Under the pieces are notes generated by a model. It worked only from the letters and a program-made list of their open reading frames with translations. It did not search any database and was not told where the DNA came from. A DNA stretch of 33,287 nt from Thermoleophilia bacterium (lineage in GTDB: Bacteria; Actinomycetota; Thermoleophilia; Gaiellales; JAICJC01), in contig JAICJC010000030.1 in NCBI GenBank assembly GCA_025928655.1, positions 1-33,287 on the forward strand, in the 5' to 3' direction. Of the stretch, positions 30,710 to 33,287 are shown in pieces (the stretch's first letter is position 1; every line of letters begins with the position of its first letter). A program made the translations under genes and the position numbers.

Positions 30710-31297
30710 CTAGGGCACGGCCGCCTGTCCGCGCGGGTCAGGTAGCGCCGGGGCGATCACCCAGACGACGCGCGCCTCGTCGGCGGAGGAGTTGCGCCAG
30801 GTATGCGGGACCGTGGCGCCGAACGTGACCGCGTCGCCGCGCGCCAGGGCGAACACCTCGCCGTCGATCTCGAGCTCGATCGAGCCCTCGAGCACGTAGC
30901 AGACCTCGCACTCGCTCGGGATCGTGTAGTACCCGTCCCCGCCCGAGCCGCCGGGCGCCGCGAGCGTCTCGACCACCGTCACGTGCGGCTCGTGCGGGGG
31001 CGTGATCAGCGTGTCGACGACCGCCGCGCCCGGCAGGGTCGCGGTCGGCCGGTCGGCCGCCCGCACGACCGTGAGGCTGGGCGTGGCGAAGAGCCGCTCG
31101 AGCGGGAGCGAGATCGCCTCGCACACCGCCATGAGCGAGGTGACCGAGGGGCTCGTCTTGTCACGCTCGACCCGGGACAGGAAGCCGCGGGAGAGGCCCG
31201 TCCGGGCGGACACGTCACCGAGGGAGAGCTGTCGCTGCTCGCGGGCGTGCCGCAGGCGGGCGCCGAGCCGCACCGGGGAGCCGTTGGTGATCGTCAT
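30710..31297 (-). CDS. XRE family regulator with C-terminal cupin domain
   Basis: 195 residues. The XRE helix-turn-helix is at about 10-65 (LGARLRHAREQRQLSLGDVS, TGLSRGFLSRVERDKTSPSV), and a cupin follows at about 115-185 (PSECEVCYVLEGSIELEIDG, ALARGDAVTFGATVPHTWRN). The ATG at 31297 was chosen since longer starts (31327, 31360) would cross the candidate promoter of the divergent binding-protein gene, although the 31327 ATG has GGAAAG upstream and cannot be excluded. The PuuR-like architecture and the divergent PotD-like gene suggest it responds to a polyamine or related amine. Confidence 0.92.
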   Translation of the reverse strand: MTITNGSPVRLGARLRHAREQRQLSLGDVSARTGLSRGFLSRVERDKTSPSVTSLMAVCEAISLPLERLFATPSLTVVRAADRPTATLPGAAVVDTLITPPHEPHVTVVETLAAPGGSGGDGYYTIPSECEVCYVLEGSIELEIDGEVFALARGDAVTFGATVPHTWRNSSADEARVVWVIAPALPDPRGQAAVP

Positions 31298-31318
31298 CGC
31301 ATCTGGGATACCAGGTCG

Positions 31319-31347
31319 TTGACTCATGCGCAACTTTCCGGTATCTG
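31319..31347 (+). promoter_or_regulatory. Candidate promoter for the PotD-like gene
   Basis: TTGACT (31319-31324) and TATCTG (31342-31347) are separated by 17 bases. The predicted start point is near 31354, leaving a ~36-base leader that contains AAGGG just before the proposed CTG start. It lies in the gap between the divergent XRE-cupin gene and the binding-protein gene. Confidence 0.4.
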
Positions 31348-31389
31348 TACGCAATCGCACGCGAGGCCGACATCTCTCAAGGGCGCCGT

Positions 31390-32505
31390 CTGGGCGTCCT
31401 CAACCGGCGCGAGCTGCTCGGCGCGGGCGCGCTCGCGATCGCGACGGCCGCGTGCGGCGGGTCCACCGGCGGGGGCGGCAACGCGCCGTCGGTCGCGAGC
31501 TCCGCTCTCTCGAAGAAGAAGATCGAGAGCACGCTGAACTTCTACAACTGGGCCCAGTACCACGACCCGAAGAACACCAAGGAGTTCGAGAAGAAGTTCG
31601 GCGTCCAGTTCAAGGAGTCGAACTACACCTCGAACGAGGAGCTCCTCACGAAGCTGCAGACGACGAAGGGCCAGTCGGTCTACGACATCATCGTGCCCGA
31701 CGCCGACCACGTGCGGATCGAGAAGGGGCTCGGGCTGCTGATGAAGCTCGACCACTCCCTGATCCCGAACCTGAAGAACCTGGCCCCGCACTGGCGCCAG
31801 GTCTCCTACGACCCGGGCAACGTGTACTCGGTCGTGAAGGACGTCGGGATCACCGGTTTCACGATGCGCACCGACCGGGTCAAGGCCGACCTGCGCACCT
31901 GGAAGGACTTCTTCGACTTCCTTCCCACCGCGAAGGGCCTGACGGTGAACGTCATCGAGAGCCCGGCCGAGGTGATCGGCGTCGCGCTGAACGCGCTCGG
32001 CTACTCCATGAACACGACGAGCGACAAGGAGCTGGACGCCGCCCGCGACCTGCTCCTGAAGGTGCGGCCGCAGGTGACCACGATCAACGAGGTCTACCTG
32101 GACGACTTCATCGCCGGCAAGATCGACCTCGGCATCACCTACTCCGGCGACGGGCTCCGCATCCGCGCCGCCCGCAAGGCCCAGAACGACGTCCGGGTCG
32201 TCGCGCCCGAGGGCCGCTCCGAGATCTGGACGGACAACTGGGCGATCTCCGCGTACGCACCCGACCCCGTCGCCGCCCACGCCTGGATCAATTACATCCT
32301 CGAGCCGGCCGTGAACGCCCGCGAGATGGAGTACGTCCAGTACGAGGTCGGCACGCCGGCGTCGTACCCGCTGGTCGGCGCGACCGCCAAGGACCCGCTG
32401 GTGGTGTTCGGGCCGCGGATCCTGAACGACTACGAGATCCTCTTCACGACCCCGGAAGGCCTGAACAAGCGCACGGCCATCTGGGGCGACTTCAAGGCGG
32501 CGTAG
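31390..32505 (+). CDS. PotD-like extracellular substrate-binding lipoprotein, apparent CTG start
   Basis: About 371 residues. The N terminus NRRELLGAGALAIATAACGG has a twin-arginine pair, a hydrophobic core and a lipobox-like cysteine (C22), so it is a likely Tat-exported lipoprotein. The mature part resembles spermidine/putrescine-binding proteins: LNFYNWAQYHDPKNTKEFEK, KLQTTKGQSVYDIIVPDADHV, ITYSGDGLRI, then DNWAISAYAPDPVAAHAWIN. The frame is open upstream to a stop at 31288-31290 but contains no ATG, GTG or TTG before the signal sequence. CTG at 31390 with AAGGG six bases upstream is the best start. The first in-frame ATG (31693) would remove the whole signal peptide and first lobe. No ABC permease or ATPase gene accompanies it in the window. 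Confidence 0.82.
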   Translation: MGVLNRRELLGAGALAIATAACGGSTGGGGNAPSVASSALSKKKIESTLNFYNWAQYHDPKNTKEFEKKFGVQFKESNYTSNEELLTKLQTTKGQSVYDIIVPDADHVRIEKGLGLLMKLDHSLIPNLKNLAPHWRQVSYDPGNVYSVVKDVGITGFTMRTDRVKADLRTWKDFFDFLPTAKGLTVNVIESPAEVIGVALNALGYSMNTTSDKELDAARDLLLKVRPQVTTINEVYLDDFIAGKIDLGITYSGDGLRIRAARKAQNDVRVVAPEGRSEIWTDNWAISAYAPDPVAAHAWINYILEPAVNAREMEYVQYEVGTPASYPLVGATAKDPLVVFGPRILNDYEILFTTPEGLNKRTAIWGDFKAA

Positions 32506-32511
32506 CCGCGC

Positions 32512-32793
32512 TCAGCCCGACTCGCCGGGCGGCGGAACGCGGTTGCGGTGCTTCTCCGCGTGCGCCTTCAGGTCCTGGAGGAAGTCCGAGCGGCGGTTCA
32601 GCTCGGCGCTGACCTCGCGGATCTGGCGGTCACGCTGGTCCTCGTGCCCCTCGACGCCCTCGTGACGCGACCCGAAGTCGGACGGCGCGTAGCGCGTCGG
32701 CTCGCCCTGCGGCATCTCCGTGTTCTCGGGGCCCGCCTCGTCCTCGGGCGGCCTCTCTGGATCCGCGTTGGTCGGGCGCTCGGGACCGCTCAT
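32512..32793 (-). CDS. Small hydrophilic protein of unknown function
   Basis: A 93-residue, highly charged protein without hydrophobic segments. The first half is rich in Pro/Glu/Asp and probably disordered (MSGPERPTNADPERPPEDEA). The second half, from about residue 45, is likely helical and basic/acidic (REVSAELNRRSDFLQDLKAH). I do not recognise a family. The ATG at 32793 is preceded by GGAGGTGG, a strong ribosome site, which supports a real gene. Its stop is six bases from the convergent binding-protein stop. Confidence 0.65.
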   Translation of the reverse strand: MSGPERPTNADPERPPEDEAGPENTEMPQGEPTRYAPSDFGSRHEGVEGHEDQRDRQIREVSAELNRRSDFLQDLKAHAEKHRNRVPPPGESG

Positions 32794-32854
32794 CGTCCAC
32801 CTCCGATCGGGTTCGCGCTCCCTTCCCCGGGAGGCCCTTTGCCAAACGTCGATT

Positions 32855-33287
32855 TGCCGGCCCGCCGCGGCCGCGACCGTCGAGTCGCAGCTCGGCCCGA
32901 TCGACGTGTGGGTGAACAACGCGATGGCGACGGTCTTCGCGCGCCCGCGGCGCGGGCGCGGGAGTCCAGGTCGGTTCCGCGCTCGCGATCCAGGGCTTCA
33001 CCGAGTCGCTGCGCTTCCTGGACGACGGATCCCCGGTGCGCATCACGATGGTGCAGATGCCCGCGCTGAGCACGCCCAGTTCGGCTGGAGCCGCAACACG
33101 ATGGGCAAGCGGCGCAGCCCGTTCCGCGATTTTCCAGCCCGAGGTGGCCGCGAGCGCGATCGTGTGGGCATCGCAGCACCGCCATCTGGCGCGGACCGGG
33201 TATGAGTCGCAGCTGACGGACGAGCCGGACGACGACGCGCGGGCGGACAATCTGCTCGAGCCGGTCGCCGCCGAGACCGACCGGGGC
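32855..33287 (+). pseudogene. Remnant of a short-chain dehydrogenase/reductase, several frameshifts and deletions
   Basis: Pieces of an SDR enzyme follow in the right order but in different frames. VESQLGPIDVWVNNAMATVF (from 32879) is the NNA-strand region. VQVGSALA is joined directly to IQGFTESLR with the usual Ser-Tyr-Lys catalytic block missing between them. DGSPVRITMVQMPALSTP comes next, then QFGWSRNTMGKRRSP in another frame, then IFQPEVAASAIVWASQHRHL and the family's tail QLTDEPDDDARADNLLEPV in yet another. The N-terminal GxxxGIG nucleotide-binding part is absent. At least three frame changes and two deletions are needed, so the gene cannot make an active enzyme. The last piece is open to the window edge. 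Confidence 0.8.

Noticed and set aside
31326-32612. A plus-strand frame starting with ATG at 31326
   Set aside because: Its translation is Arg/Gly/Ala-rich shadow sequence. The true binding protein with signal peptide and PotD-like segments is in the next frame.

Overview
The window is very GC-rich by eye, with dense gene packing, many GTG starts and frequent 4-base start/stop overlaps. It carries an F420-family luciferase-like oxidoreductase, several XRE-cupin regulators, ECF sigma factors and a Tat-type lipoprotein. Together these suggest a soil actinobacterium, most likely a deep lineage such as Thermoleophilia. That placement is an inference from gene content and style; no rRNA or other phylogenetic marker is present.

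Layout. 1-4.7 kb (+): the 3' end of a class III cyclase fused to UspA-like domains, then a four-gene overlapping operon of a beta-hydroxyacid dehydrogenase and a LigD split into three proteins (3'-phosphoesterase, ligase, polymerase). 4.7-7.5 kb (-): an APC permease coupled to a glutamine synthetase-like ligase. 7.7-11.9 kb: a PAS-PAS-GGDEF-HD-GYP protein, then a TetR regulator divergent from a 14-helix MFS exporter with a candidate operator between them. 11.9-13.9 kb (-): a damaged Gfo/Idh/MocA gene and an F420-type oxidoreductase. 13.9-16.8 kb (-): two ECF sigma modules, one with a separate membrane protein and one with a zinc-finger anti-sigma-like domain, membrane segment and Gly/Asn-rich tail in the same chain; a TadG-like protein lies divergently. 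18.1 kb: a double VOC protein.

18.9-23.9 kb (-): a tight catabolic-looking operon of APC permease, XRE-cupin regulator, cyclase-family hydrolase, Asp/Glu racemase-family enzyme and P1 (DmpA/NylC-like) peptidase. The combination suggests import and stepwise opening of an amide or amino-acid derivative whose identity is not visible. 24.2-26.7 kb: a DUF72 protein and an ABC-2 exporter pair. 26.8-30.2 kb (+): a three-helix membrane protein, a phospholipase C-type phosphoesterase without signal peptide, and an arrestin-like protein. 30.2-33.3 kb: an orphan CheW, an XRE-cupin regulator divergent from a PotD-like lipoprotein that lacks a standard start codon, a small hydrophilic protein, and a shredded SDR remnant running off the end.

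The recurring theme is amino-acid/polyamine-type chemistry: two APC permeases, a GS-like ligase, a PotD-like binding protein and two XRE-cupin regulators. Gene decay is also visible (Gfo/Idh, SDR, a small proline-rich ORF). A 13-base palindrome (GGGGACAGTCCCC) is found twice, in pairs, at two convergent gene junctions. No tRNA, rRNA, CRISPR array, insertion sequence or replication origin was seen.
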